64,000 nucleotides of DNA from Balneolaceae bacterium (GTDB taxonomy: Bacteria; Bacteroidota; Rhodothermia; Balneolales; Balneolaceae), in NCBI GenBank assembly GCA_017795005.1, contig CP051242.1:1698976-1762975 (forward strand), given 5' to 3'. Of this stretch, positions 51,396 to 60,800 are shown piece by piece (the stretch's first letter is position 1; every line of letters starts with the position of its first letter). The translations under genes and the position numbers were made by a program. The notes under the pieces were generated by a model. It worked only from the letters and a program-made list of their open reading frames with translations, ran no database searches and was not told where the DNA came from.

Positions 51396-51983
51396 TTACT
51401 TATTAATTTCTGCTATCACTTCCTGGATTTGAAATGTATGTCTGAGCACATGTCCGGAGGTTAATAATAATAATTGATACGCATCTGCTTCTCCAAAAGG
51501 AGAGGGACCAAAATGAGTTCGGTAAGGAGCAGTTTTATTATTAACCATTTGTATAAATTGCGTATCGAGTTTATTGAATTGTTCTAAAAGATCTTTTTTT
51601 GAAATGTTACCTTCTCTTGGAGGGATGGGAGTTGGAAAAGAAGTTCCTCTGTTTGTCATTTTAGAAAGTAAGTAACCATCCAAATGCCTCAGGTCTTTTT
51701 CGGTTTGTGCATCATGGTTAAGTGATTGTTGAACTCCACCCATTTGAGCCGGCATTGCTAATACAATATGTTCAAAACATTCTGCAGCAGACCATCCACC
51801 ATCAGCGGGGCGTTTCATCCATTGCTCATCTTGGACTTTTTCTATCGTGGATAGCAATTCTGATTTAGTGACTTCCCAGTTATTTAACAGAAAAATTCTT
51901 TCCTGTTCATTAATAGTGGGTTGTTGTGCATTTACAAAGTTTGAGCACAGGAATATGGCTGGAATGAGAATAATTTTATCCAT
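51396..51983 (-). CDS. secreted DinB-like protein
   Basis: A 195-aa protein with a signal peptide (NFVNAQQ, about residues 16-22) and a DinB/YfiT-type four-helix bundle: WEVTKSELLSTIEKVQDEQWMKRPADGGWSAAECFEHIVLA, then SGHVLRHTFQIQEV. The three metal-binding histidines of the family are kept in FEHIV and GHVLRH. DinB proteins are often thiol-dependent transferases or hydrolases; an exported form is less common. No operon partner is evident. Confidence 0.82.
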   Translation of the reverse strand: MDKIILIPAIFLCSNFVNAQQPTINEQERIFLLNNWEVTKSELLSTIEKVQDEQWMKRPADGGWSAAECFEHIVLAMPAQMGGVQQSLNHDAQTEKDLRHLDGYLLSKMTNRGTSFPTPIPPREGNISKKDLLEQFNKLDTQFIQMVNNKTAPYRTHFGPSPFGEADAYQLLLLTSGHVLRHTFQIQEVIAEINK

Positions 51984-52136
51984 TACGATCTTATTTTGTG
52001 ATTAATAGTATTGATTCTGATTTAAAACACTGCTAACTGTAGAGAGGTAAGTTTTTATGAGATCAAACACAGTTCGATTTAGATGGATGGTTTGAATAAA
52101 TGCCTGAATGGTACTGGTTAATTAAAAGATGAGCTT

Positions 52137-53006
52137 ATGAATACACTAAGTCATGGTGCGACTTCAAATACTAAACAACCTCAGAAAAGTCGGGTTATTG
52201 ATTTAAGCATTTTCAACTATTCATTGAAAACGGCTGCATTCAGGTACGGTGTTATATCCTTAATGGCATTAATTAATGCCCATATCCGGATTGGCTTGCT
52301 TCCATTTCAGGAAAACTATGCCTTCCCGGCTCAATCAATTCTGTTCGGATTAATATTCGGATTAACGGTCTGTACCAGCTCCTGGATTTTTTCCAATTAT
52401 TTCAAAGAAAAACTATTCAGGGATTCAATCATTGATTTCAGAAGTATCGTAGTTTTTCTTTTCCACAATAGTTTGGTAGGTATAGCAGTCTTTACGGTAC
52501 TTACTATTATAATTGCAGGATTTCCAATACCTGTTCTGTTTTATATCATTTATTCGTTTATCACACTGTCAATCATCATAATAGAAAATCTGCTTTTCCT
52601 TGTTTATGGAATGGTAATTAGTAATTCGGAGCTTAGTAAAGAAGTAAGCCGAATAGATAGAAAAGCAATTCTTATTCCAACGGGTTCAAAAACACATAAA
52701 GTTGAAATAGACGAAATAGCTTTTATCGAACTAAGGAATGGAATCGTAGTTTTTAACTTGAATAATCAAAGGGTAATTAATAGTCAGTTCGATTCGTTAG
52801 AGGAATTAGAAAAAGAACTCCCACGTAAGTTGTTTTACAGGGCAAACAGGCAGTTTATTGTTCATCGTGATGCCATTCAGAATATCAAAAAAGATATTAA
52901 CAGGAAATTAAAGGTCTTGGTAAGCTCTGAAAATCAGGACAAAGAAATCACAGTTAGCAGATATAAAAGTAGAGAACTGCAAAATTGGTTAAACGGAATC
53001 TTTTAA
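52137..53006 (+). CDS. membrane LytTR-type transcriptional regulator
   Basis: A 289-aa regulator with four membrane helices (about residues 30-175) and a C-terminal LytTR DNA-binding domain (about 185-285: ILIPTGSKTHKVEIDEIAFIELRNGIVVFNLNNQ, then FYRANRQFIVHRDAIQNIK and KEITVSRYKSRELQNWL). Such proteins sense in the membrane and act as one-component regulators of exported or surface functions. It may control the small secreted protein encoded 137 bases downstream. No paired response-regulator domain is present. Confidence 0.87.
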   Translation: MNTLSHGATSNTKQPQKSRVIDLSIFNYSLKTAAFRYGVISLMALINAHIRIGLLPFQENYAFPAQSILFGLIFGLTVCTSSWIFSNYFKEKLFRDSIIDFRSIVVFLFHNSLVGIAVFTVLTIIIAGFPIPVLFYIIYSFITLSIIIIENLLFLVYGMVISNSELSKEVSRIDRKAILIPTGSKTHKVEIDEIAFIELRNGIVVFNLNNQRVINSQFDSLEELEKELPRKLFYRANRQFIVHRDAIQNIKKDINRKLKVLVSSENQDKEITVSRYKSRELQNWLNGIF

Positions 53007-53142
53007 GGTTCCTATTTTTGTTCCATTCAACATCCAATATGTACCATTCAGCTTAGTTCACGTTTTAAAACACAAAAAAGTAGCTATTGTGATCAAAACG
53101 CCCGACACGTCGCACGGTAAATCATCACTAATATCTACTACA

Positions 53143-53868
53143 ATGAAACATTATTCCTTACTAAGCATTTTTCTTGTTGTCCTTTTTCTGACCTCAAAAT
53201 CAGCAACTGGAAATGAAATAACATTGCCTGAATACCTCCCCCAAGACCTTGAAATAGAATTGGCATTAAGTGCAGGACCAATGGAGATTCGCAAGGAAGC
53301 TTCTGTTATGATCTTAACCGAAGAGGGGTACAAAACAGTGAAAGAAGGAAGTAATGGATTCCTGTGTCTTGTGGTTCGGGGCAATTCCCGTTTCCCTGAT
53401 ATCCTTGCTCCGATATGTTACGATAAACAGGGAGCAGAAACGATAGGGAAAGTTCATATCGAATCTCAAAACCTCAGGAAGCAAGGCCTTGATGAAGCAG
53501 AAGTTCAGCAGCGCATTGCTAATGGATTCAGACAAGGTTTATTTCCGACTCCCCTACAATCAGGAATAATTTATATGCTTTCTCCGGTAGTATTTGTGCC
53601 CGATACGGAAGAGAGAGGAAAGATGATGACGTACATCCCACATTTCATGATGTATGCCCCATATATGTCTCCCGAGGATATTGGATTTGAAGCTTCAGTG
53701 ACAAGAACAAAAAAGCATATGTTTAGCGGGATGCCTTTTATGAATGGAAATGGTCCTCATAATTTACTGGTAATTCCGCTTGGAGAGAAAGAACGAATGG
53801 AAATAGCAAAAGAACACAAAGAACTCATCAAAAAGATGAAAGAATATCTACCACTTGAGATCAGATGA
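53143..53868 (+). CDS. secreted protein of unknown function
   Basis: A 241-aa protein with a signal peptide (KHYSLLSIFLVVLFLTSKSATG). The mature part has a helical region (MEIRKEASVMILTEEGYKTVKEG), conserved Cys pairs (GFLCLVVRG and PICYDKQG) and His-rich C-terminal stretches (PHFMMYAPYMSP; MFSGMPFMNGNGPHNLLVIPLG). I recognise no named family. I took the ATG at 53143; a GTG at 53089 also opens the frame. It lies after the LytTR regulator gene and ends at a clear terminator. Confidence 0.65.
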   Translation: MKHYSLLSIFLVVLFLTSKSATGNEITLPEYLPQDLEIELALSAGPMEIRKEASVMILTEEGYKTVKEGSNGFLCLVVRGNSRFPDILAPICYDKQGAETIGKVHIESQNLRKQGLDEAEVQQRIANGFRQGLFPTPLQSGIIYMLSPVVFVPDTEERGKMMTYIPHFMMYAPYMSPEDIGFEASVTRTKKHMFSGMPFMNGNGPHNLLVIPLGEKERMEIAKEHKELIKKMKEYLPLEIR

Positions 53869-53901
53869 TCTCAAAATGCGAAAAGTGATGTAAAAATCAG
53901 G

Positions 53902-53937
53902 AATAAGGCTCCCTGAAAAGAGCCTTATTTATTTTTA
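53902..53937 (+). terminator. rho-independent terminator after the secreted-protein gene
   Basis: AATAAGGCTC (53902-53911) pairs with GAGCCTTATT (53920-53929) over 10 bp; an 8-base loop separates them and TATTTTTA follows. It also touches the 3' end of the convergent hmuV gene. Confidence 0.85.
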
Positions 53938-54732
53938 GTTGATTGGTCCAGCGGCTATAATTAATGGACACTGCATCCCTGGGTGCGGAATAACATTTAC
54001 CGGATAGTCAAAAGATTTACTGATTATTTCTTCTGTAAAAACTTCTCCCGGGGTTCCAAAATGAGTTACCTGCCCATCCTTCATGATTAATACTCTGTCC
54101 GAGTATTGCGCAGCAATATTGAGGTCATGAATTACAATAAGCACCCCCACGTTTTGAATACATAGTTTCTTAAGGATCAACATTATTTCATGTTGGTGTG
54201 CTACATCCAAACTTGCAAGGGGTTCATCTAATAATAAATAACAAGGCTTTTTTTCTTCAACAGAATCCCATATTTGAGAAAGAGCTCTGGCAAATTGAAC
54301 ACGTTGCTGTTCACCACCAGAAAGGGTAGTATAGTCCTGATCAATAAGATGATAAGCATCTACTTTTTCCAAGCATGCTTTGACAATTTTATCATCATTT
54401 TCGGTATTAAATACTCCTGAAAATGGAGCTCTTCCAAGGCTTACTACTTCCTGGACTGTAAATGAAAAATCAAGTGCAGCTTTTTGTTTTACAATAGCCC
54501 TTTTAGTTGCTAATGTTTTAATATCGACTTCATTAAGGGGTTTATCTTCAAATAGAATTGAGCCGTTGCCAATCGGAACATCCCCACATAATGCTTTTAA
54601 TGCAGTAGATTTTCCTGCCCCATTCTTTCCTATGATAGCTGTTAGCCTACCTGGTTTGATACTAAAGGTTACATCATCAAGAATCTTCCTGTCATCAGGA
54701 AGTAAAAAGGATATTTTTTTAGCCTGAATCAA
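53935..54732 (-). CDS. hmuV: hemin import ATP-binding protein
   Basis: The ATPase of the haem ABC importer, 265 aa. Walker A is GKNGAGKST (residues 36-44), the Q-loop is in VKQKAALDFSFTVQEVV, the signature LSGGEQQRVQFARAL and Walker B LLLDEPLASLD. HmuV-type subunits have this short C-terminal tail. It follows hmuU with a 4-base overlap in the hmuS-T-U-V operon and powers passage of haem across the inner membrane. Confidence 0.92.
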   Translation of the reverse strand: MIQAKKISFLLPDDRKILDDVTFSIKPGRLTAIIGKNGAGKSTALKALCGDVPIGNGSILFEDKPLNEVDIKTLATKRAIVKQKAALDFSFTVQEVVSLGRAPFSGVFNTENDDKIVKACLEKVDAYHLIDQDYTTLSGGEQQRVQFARALSQIWDSVEEKKPCYLLLDEPLASLDVAHQHEIMLILKKLCIQNVGVLIVIHDLNIAAQYSDRVLIMKDGQVTHFGTPGEVFTEEIISKSFDYPVNVIPHPGMQCPLIIAAGPIN

Positions 54733-55859
54733 AGTTGGATACCCAAATTACGTTTCTTGATCAAAAGCCATAAAAAGAACGGTGCGCCAATAGTGGAAGT
54801 CACAATTCCAATTGGGAGTTCAGCAGGTATTACTATCATTCGCGCAAACAAATCAGAAGCCAGCAATAAAAGCGCTCCAAGTAATACAGAGGCGGGCATA
54901 AGAAATCTATGATCCGGACCGATAATCAAACGGATGACATGTGGCACGACCAAACCAACAAAACCGATTACTCCGCTAACCGCGACTGCAGATCCTATTC
55001 CAAGTGCAGACAAACTGATAATTAGTTTTTTTATGCGCTCAGTATTTACTCCAAGATGCCTGGCTTCCTGTTCTCCCAAAAGTAGTATGTTCATTTGTTT
55101 AGATAAAAATTGAAGTCCTACAATGGTGAAAATCAGAAAAGGGGAAGTCCTGAATACTGTATCCCAAACTGATCCCCCAATACTACCAAGTGTCCAGAAA
55201 GTCAGATCGCGAATTTGATTATCGTCGGCTGTAAAAATAAGGTAACCAATTCCTGCGGCTGCTAATGCATTAATGGCAATTCCTGCAAGTAGCATAGTTC
55301 CCACACTGGTAGAACCATTTTTTGAAGAAATAATATATACCAGCCAGGTGGCTCCCAGTCCACCTAAAAACGCTGCAATTGGTAAAAGACTAGCTGCAAC
55401 AAAACCGGGTAGAATAACAGCAAATTGTGCTCCAAAAATAATAACAAAAGCCGCTGCAAATGCGGCTCCGCTAGAAACCCCGATAAGAGTAGGGTCGGCT
55501 AGTGGATTTCTGAATAACCCTTGTAAAGAGGCACCACATACTGCCAATGTTGCACCAATTAAAATAGCCATAATAACCCTTGGTAAGCGTATGCTGTTTA
55601 TAATAGCCGAGAATTGGGTAAGGTTTTCATCCAAAGCGGATAATCCGATTTTGTTCAAAATAACCTGAATAACATCAGAAGGGGGGATGGATACAGGTCC
55701 TAAACCAATTGAAATGATCGTAAAGGAAATAAGACCCAGAAATAGTATAAAAATAAAGAGTACTGGAATCTTGTAACGTTTTAAAAACGGAAATATCACA
55801 ATTTCAGAATCAGATTTCGATCTGTGGGTGTAAAAATTGAATGAGATCGAGAATTGCAT
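54729..55859 (-). CDS. hmuU: hemin ABC transporter permease (FecCD family)
   Basis: A polytopic FecCD-type permease with about ten helices: IRLPRVIMAILIGATLAVCGASLQGLFRNPLADPTLIGVSSGA is the hallmark, followed by LLLGEQEARHLGV (the ATPase contact loop) and GVIGFVGLVVPHVIRLIIGPDHRFLMP. It carries haem from HmuT. The start is uncertain: frames run to 55898 and overlap the hmuT 3' end; I give the ATG at 55859, and a GTG at 55799 would avoid overlap. Order in the operon supports the assignment. Confidence 0.88.
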   Translation of the reverse strand: MQFSISFNFYTHRSKSDSEIVIFPFLKRYKIPVLFIFILFLGLISFTIISIGLGPVSIPPSDVIQVILNKIGLSALDENLTQFSAIINSIRLPRVIMAILIGATLAVCGASLQGLFRNPLADPTLIGVSSGAAFAAAFVIIFGAQFAVILPGFVAASLLPIAAFLGGLGATWLVYIISSKNGSTSVGTMLLAGIAINALAAAGIGYLIFTADDNQIRDLTFWTLGSIGGSVWDTVFRTSPFLIFTIVGLQFLSKQMNILLLGEQEARHLGVNTERIKKLIISLSALGIGSAVAVSGVIGFVGLVVPHVIRLIIGPDHRFLMPASVLLGALLLLASDLFARMIVIPAELPIGIVTSTIGAPFFLWLLIKKRNLGIQL

Positions 55860-56700
55860 TACCAAATCGCGGGCCAAAGCCCAGCAAGTAATTCCCATCC
55901 ATAGAAATAATCTTATTGTTTTCTACAGCATTAATGGAGTTGATTCCGGGTGTAGTATTTAGCCCGTTGGTAATTTCACTTGAGCGTGTTTCCATAACCA
56001 GGATATAATCCGGGTTTTCAGCCATAATAGATTCGTTAGAAACATTTTTATAACCCTCAAATGATTTGAAAGCATTAATGCCACCTGCAAGTTCGATCAT
56101 TTTTTGAGCCCCTGTATTATCACCAGCTACCATGAAAGAACTGGTTCCCCGAACTGCAAGAATAAATAGAACCTTAGGTTTTTCGTTTAGATGTTGTACT
56201 AAACTATCAGCTCTATTGTAATAAGCTTTGTTATCTTGAATTATGTTCTCTGCCCGATTTTCTGCACCTAATGCTTTAGCTATTTTTTCGATTTTATCAA
56301 TTACCCCTTGAAGACTTTCCTTATCCTCAACCAAGAGTACAGGGGTGCCTGCATCTCTGATTTGCTCAATTGCAGATTTTGGATTTGCTTCATCACTTGA
56401 AAAAATCAACGTAGACCCTAGAGATAAAATACCTTCTGAGGATAGGTTTCTAACGTAAGGTACTCTTGGTAAAGAAAATACGCGTGGTGGAAAGGTACTT
56501 GATTGGTCGGTTGCAATTACATTATCTCCGAAACCTAAAGCATATACTGTTTCAGTAATAGATCCGCCGATAGTGATGATTTTTTCGGTGCTCCGTATTT
56601 CTACCGTTATTCCGTCTGCACTTTCTACCAACGTCTGCGAAAGAAGAGCATTAAAATTACATAGATTCAGAACCGAAATAAGAAAAATTAGCTTTTTCAT
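55810..56700 (-). CDS. hmuT: hemin-binding periplasmic protein
   Basis: A 296-aa periplasmic binding protein with a signal peptide (LLSQ near residue 22). The helical-backbone fold is seen in KIITIGGSITETVYALGFGDNVIATDQSSTFP at the N-lobe and ENKIISMDGNYLLGFGPRFGNAILDLIQFL at the C-lobe. HmuT presents haem to HmuU. The ATG shares bases with the hmuS stop (4-base overlap), so hmuS and hmuT are coupled. Confidence 0.9.
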   Translation of the reverse strand: MKKLIFLISVLNLCNFNALLSQTLVESADGITVEIRSTEKIITIGGSITETVYALGFGDNVIATDQSSTFPPRVFSLPRVPYVRNLSSEGILSLGSTLIFSSDEANPKSAIEQIRDAGTPVLLVEDKESLQGVIDKIEKIAKALGAENRAENIIQDNKAYYNRADSLVQHLNEKPKVLFILAVRGTSSFMVAGDNTGAQKMIELAGGINAFKSFEGYKNVSNESIMAENPDYILVMETRSSEITNGLNTTPGINSINAVENNKIISMDGNYLLGFGPRFGNAILDLIQFLHPQIEI

Positions 56701-57740
56701 GCCGGTACATTTTCTGTTCTAAGCTTAGAGATGAGTTCTCTCCAACTTTCAAGTTCAGGTTTGCCCGGTTTGCGAGCACCAAAAAAAGTGGCAATATTGT
56801 TGTTTTCAGAATCAAAAATTTCAAGTGAAGTAACAATTCCATCCTCTGTCGGTTTCTCAACAATCCAACTTTTGGCAATCTTATCTTCTCTAAGATGCAG
56901 GTTAAACTCGGGATCTAACACATTCAACCAGTTATCCATTCTTTTGATGTTTTTAACTTCTCCGGTATGTATCTGGATAACAGCTCCACTACTTACAAAC
57001 ACCATAATTGGAACTTCAGATTCTGAAGCCAGAGTAAGCATTCGCTCAGTGGCTGCATTTTCAACACGTTGAGTAAATTTTCCTTCTGCGATCTCAAGTG
57101 CATGTGTTCTTTCTGCTTTGTGCTTTTTCAAAAGAGGGAAGAAATCATGAGTATCCTTTAATTCACTCCAGTCCTGTAATAATGCTTCGATGTCGATTTC
57201 ATCAGTAGTCTCGAAGGAAGCAGGGGCTGAACCCTTTTTAACACTAATTTCTTCAGATTGATTTTCAAGTTTGAATTGTTCAACTAATTCGTTGTATGCG
57301 TCTACCTTTTCATTATTCATTAAATAAATCTTATGTGCTGCAACACCATACTGATCAAAAAACTGAATACTGTACATGGTGCCTCTGGCATTTTGAACAG
57401 GAACAGCAAATGCATACCCGATTCGCCCCGGGAAAATTCTCAAATCAATGTCAGGATCGAGGACAAGACCAACATGCTTGTTAAAACTAATGTTATGATA
57501 TTCACCTTTTCTTTCATGAACTACAGCGTCATTTCTGGTAAGTGCCATTACATAACCCAGGTTTTCAATAGCAGCAAATAAACCAGGCCAATCACTATTT
57601 AATCTTGTGACTGAATCCTGAGTTACTAACAATTCAAGTTCACTTACTCCAAGTTGCTCTGCGGCATTTTTTATTCTTAGTCTTGGATTTTCTTCTTTAA
57701 GCTTTTGCCAGGATTCTTTCAGTGATTGAGATGTGCTCAT
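56697..57740 (-). CDS. hmuS: hemin-degrading factor / haem chaperone
   Basis: A 347-aa HmuS/ChuS-type protein with two repeated halves: VALTRNDAVVHERKGEYHNISFNKHVGLVLDPDIDLRIFPGRIG in the first and VFVSSGAVIQIHTGEVKNIKRMDNWLNVLDPEFNLHLREDKIAKSWIVEKP in the second. Family members bind haem and some open the porphyrin to release iron. It is the first gene of the haem operon; a near-palindrome lies 22-38 bases before its ATG. Confidence 0.9.
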   Translation of the reverse strand: MSTSQSLKESWQKLKEENPRLRIKNAAEQLGVSELELLVTQDSVTRLNSDWPGLFAAIENLGYVMALTRNDAVVHERKGEYHNISFNKHVGLVLDPDIDLRIFPGRIGYAFAVPVQNARGTMYSIQFFDQYGVAAHKIYLMNNEKVDAYNELVEQFKLENQSEEISVKKGSAPASFETTDEIDIEALLQDWSELKDTHDFFPLLKKHKAERTHALEIAEGKFTQRVENAATERMLTLASESEVPIMVFVSSGAVIQIHTGEVKNIKRMDNWLNVLDPEFNLHLREDKIAKSWIVEKPTEDGIVTSLEIFDSENNNIATFFGARKPGKPELESWRELISKLRTENVPA

Positions 57741-57761
57741 AAATTTATTATGCTATTTTAA

Positions 57762-57778
57762 TTTAGACTGTTTCTAAA
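57762..57778. promoter_or_regulatory. candidate iron-regulator operator upstream of hmuS
   Basis: TTTAGA (57762-57767) and TCTAAA (57773-57778) form a perfect inverted repeat with a 5-base spacer, 22 bases before the hmuS ATG. Haem-uptake operons are commonly under Fur or a related metal-sensing repressor. The site does not match the E. coli Fur box well, so the regulator is open. Confidence 0.5.
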
Positions 57779-57831
57779 CTAAGAATAAAATCTTTTTGAT
57801 AACACTCTTAAATCAACTTTTTTGAAAATAA

Positions 57832-57862
57832 AAAAGCCCGGATGTTAACCAACCGGGCTTTT
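57832..57862 (-). terminator. rho-independent terminator after the 2-oxoglutarate dehydrogenase gene
   Basis: AAAAGCCCGG (57832-57841) pairs with CCGGGCTTTT (57853-57862), a 10-bp stem. On the minus strand the hairpin is followed by a T-rich run. It is 20 bases after the end of the large dehydrogenase gene. Confidence 0.85.
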
Positions 57863-57881
57863 AAAATTGTTGATATTGAAA

Positions 57882-60800
57882 TTAGCCTTTCATGGCCTCT
57901 TCAACCAGTCGTTCCTGTTCAACATCATGCATTTTTTTCTGACCTGCAGCGGGAGAAGCAGAAGCTTGTCGACCCGCATAACTTAGTTTTTGACCTTTGT
58001 CGAGAAGTTCACTGAATCGAGCAGCAACAAAGAACCAGGCTCCCATATTCTTAGGTTCTTCCTGGCACCAGACAACTTCCTTGACATCCTTAAGGGATTT
58101 CAGATATTCTTTTATATCATTATCCGGGAAAGGATAGAACTGTTCTAAACGTGCGATGCCTACATCTTTAAGATCATTATCATCACGATACTTGAGCAGA
58201 TCATAATAAACCTTACCGGAGCAAATGACCAAGCGTTTAGCATTTGTGCCAACTTCGTCATCACCGATAAATGGCATGAACTTTCCTTTCGCAAGCTCGT
58301 CGGTACTGGATGTGGCCATAGGATGTCGAAGTAAACTTTTGGGGCTCATCAACACGACCGGCTTTTTTGCTTCCTGAAGGGTTTGTTTTCTCAACATGTG
58401 AAAATACTGGGCAGGGGTGGAAAGGTTCATTACCTGCATATTGTCTTCAGCACAAAGCTGTAAGAAACGTTCAAGACGTGCGGAGGAATGTTCTGGTCCT
58501 TGTCCTTCATAACCATGTGGAAGATTCATTACAAGAGAAGTGGTCTGACCCCATTTTGCTTCACTTGAAGAAATAAACTGGTCGATAATAATCTGAGCTC
58601 CATTTGCGAAATCACCGAACTGGGCTTCCCAAATTACAAGGGCATCTGGTTTTTTGGCGCTGTAGCCAAATTCATATCCCAGAGCAGCATATTCACTCAG
58701 TAAACTGTTATGTACATGGAACATCGCCTGATCTTCCTGAAGGTTATTCAGTGGCGTAAATGTCTGATTGGTTTGTGTACCGTGAAGTACTGCATGTCTG
58801 TGAGAGAACGTACCGCGTTCTACATCCTGTCCGGTTATACGAACCGTTCTGCCTTCTTTTAATAAAGAGCCAAATGCGAGTGCTTCAGCAAATCCCCAAT
58901 CAATCTTCTTCTTGTTGTTTTTTACTGTTTCAGCTCGTTTAGCAAGCTGACGAAGAAGCTTTGGATTGGCATCAAAATCCTTTGGAACGGTATTAATTTT
59001 AACTGCGATATCATTTAGTTCTTCAGCAGGGTAGGTAGTATCAGGGAACTCGTTTCTTTTCCTCTGTTCGGTCTCAGTACGATCAATAAGGTCTTTAGTA
59101 ACCTCGAGATTTGGAGATTTTTTTGCGTCTTCAAAAGCAGCTTGAAGCAATTCTTCAAACTCATCAAAAATAGCCTGAGTTTCTTCTTCAGTTAATTCCT
59201 GATTTTTTACCAATGAATTTGTGTATAAATCCCGAACCGTTTTGTGATCGTTAATTTCTTTATACATACCCGGTTGGGTGAATGCCGGTTCGTCACCTTC
59301 ATTATGACCATGTTTGCGATACCCAATCAAATCGATAATTACATCCTTACCGAACTCCTGCCTGTATTCGAGAGCCATTTTAATGGCATGGACAGCTGCT
59401 TCAGGACGGTCTCCATTCACATGGAAAATCGGAGCCAGAATCAATTTAGCTAAATCAGATGCATATTCGGTAGAACGCCCATCTTTTGGTAGAGTAGTGA
59501 AACCAATTTGATTGTTTATGATAATATGAATGGTACCACCAGTTTTATAGCCTTCAAGCTGAGACATATTTAACGTCTCTGCAACAACGCCTTGTCCGGC
59601 AAATGCAGCATCACCATGCATTAGCACTGGAAGAATCTTTTTGCCAGCTTCATCTGATTCGTGGTGATCCTGAATAGCTCGCGCTGCACCTTCTACAACA
59701 GGACTAACAGCTTCCAAATGGCTAGGGTTTGGCATCAATTCGATTTCAACTTCGGCACCGCTTTCAGTTTCATGTTTACCCTTCGCGCCAAGATGGTATT
59801 TCACATCTCCTGAACCCTGAATAGAATCTGGGTCTACATTTCCTTCAAATTCTGCAAATACTCGATGGTATGGCTTATTCATAATATTCACCAGCATATT
59901 CAGTCTTCCGCGGTGAGCCATACCCATGAATATCTTTTCGATATTTGCTTTTCCTGCATCTTCAAGCAGGAAGTGAATCATAGGAATGAGAGTGTCATTT
60001 CCTTCAAGAGAAAAACGCTTATGCCCGATATACTTTTTGTGGAGGAACTCCTCAAAAGCCATAGCCTGATTCAACTTATGCAATATTTGCTTTTTGTCAT
60101 CTTTGGTAAGATCAGGCTCATTTCCGGTTGATTCCATTCGTTCCCGCAACCAACGGCGCTCTTCCAAATCTAGGAGGTGCATATAATCGGCACCAATATG
60201 TTCGCAGTAGGTATCCCGAAGAAGCTTAATAATCTCTCTGAGAGTAGCTTTCTCCTTTCCTCCAAGACCACCACAGTAAAATTCCCTGTCTAAATCCCAT
60301 AATGAAAGACCGTAATAATCAAGATCCAGCTCGGGATTGTGTCCGGGCTCTTTTTCGAGTGGATCAAGATTAGCCAAGACATGTCCACGCATGCGGTACA
60401 TGTTGATTAATCTCCAGACACCAATAGCGCGTCGGTCTTGAGCAAGGGTATTACCAGCACCTGCGAACAAAGCTGAATAATTGTCTTCTCCGTATGGAAT
60501 TGGATCGTATGGGATTTCAAGGTCAGAAAAGATTTCATGATAGAAATCAGTTTCACCGCTTAGAAAAGTGCTTACTTTTTGAAGGAAAGATCCTGATTCT
60601 GCTCCCTGAATAATGCGGTGATCATAAGTACAGGTCATCGTCATTACTTTACTGATTCCTAATTGGTTAAGAACCTGACGAGACATATTTTGATATTCAG
60701 CAGGGTAATCAATTGCACCTGTAGCAATAATTGCACCTTGTCCCTGCATTAATCTTGGGACAGAAGAAACAGTGCCAATAGTACCGGGATTTGTAATACT

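Noticed and set aside
53935-57740. The hmu genes as a siderophore or vitamin B12 uptake operon
   Set aside because: hmuS is a clear haem-degradation/chaperone protein and is coupled to the binding protein gene, which points to haem.
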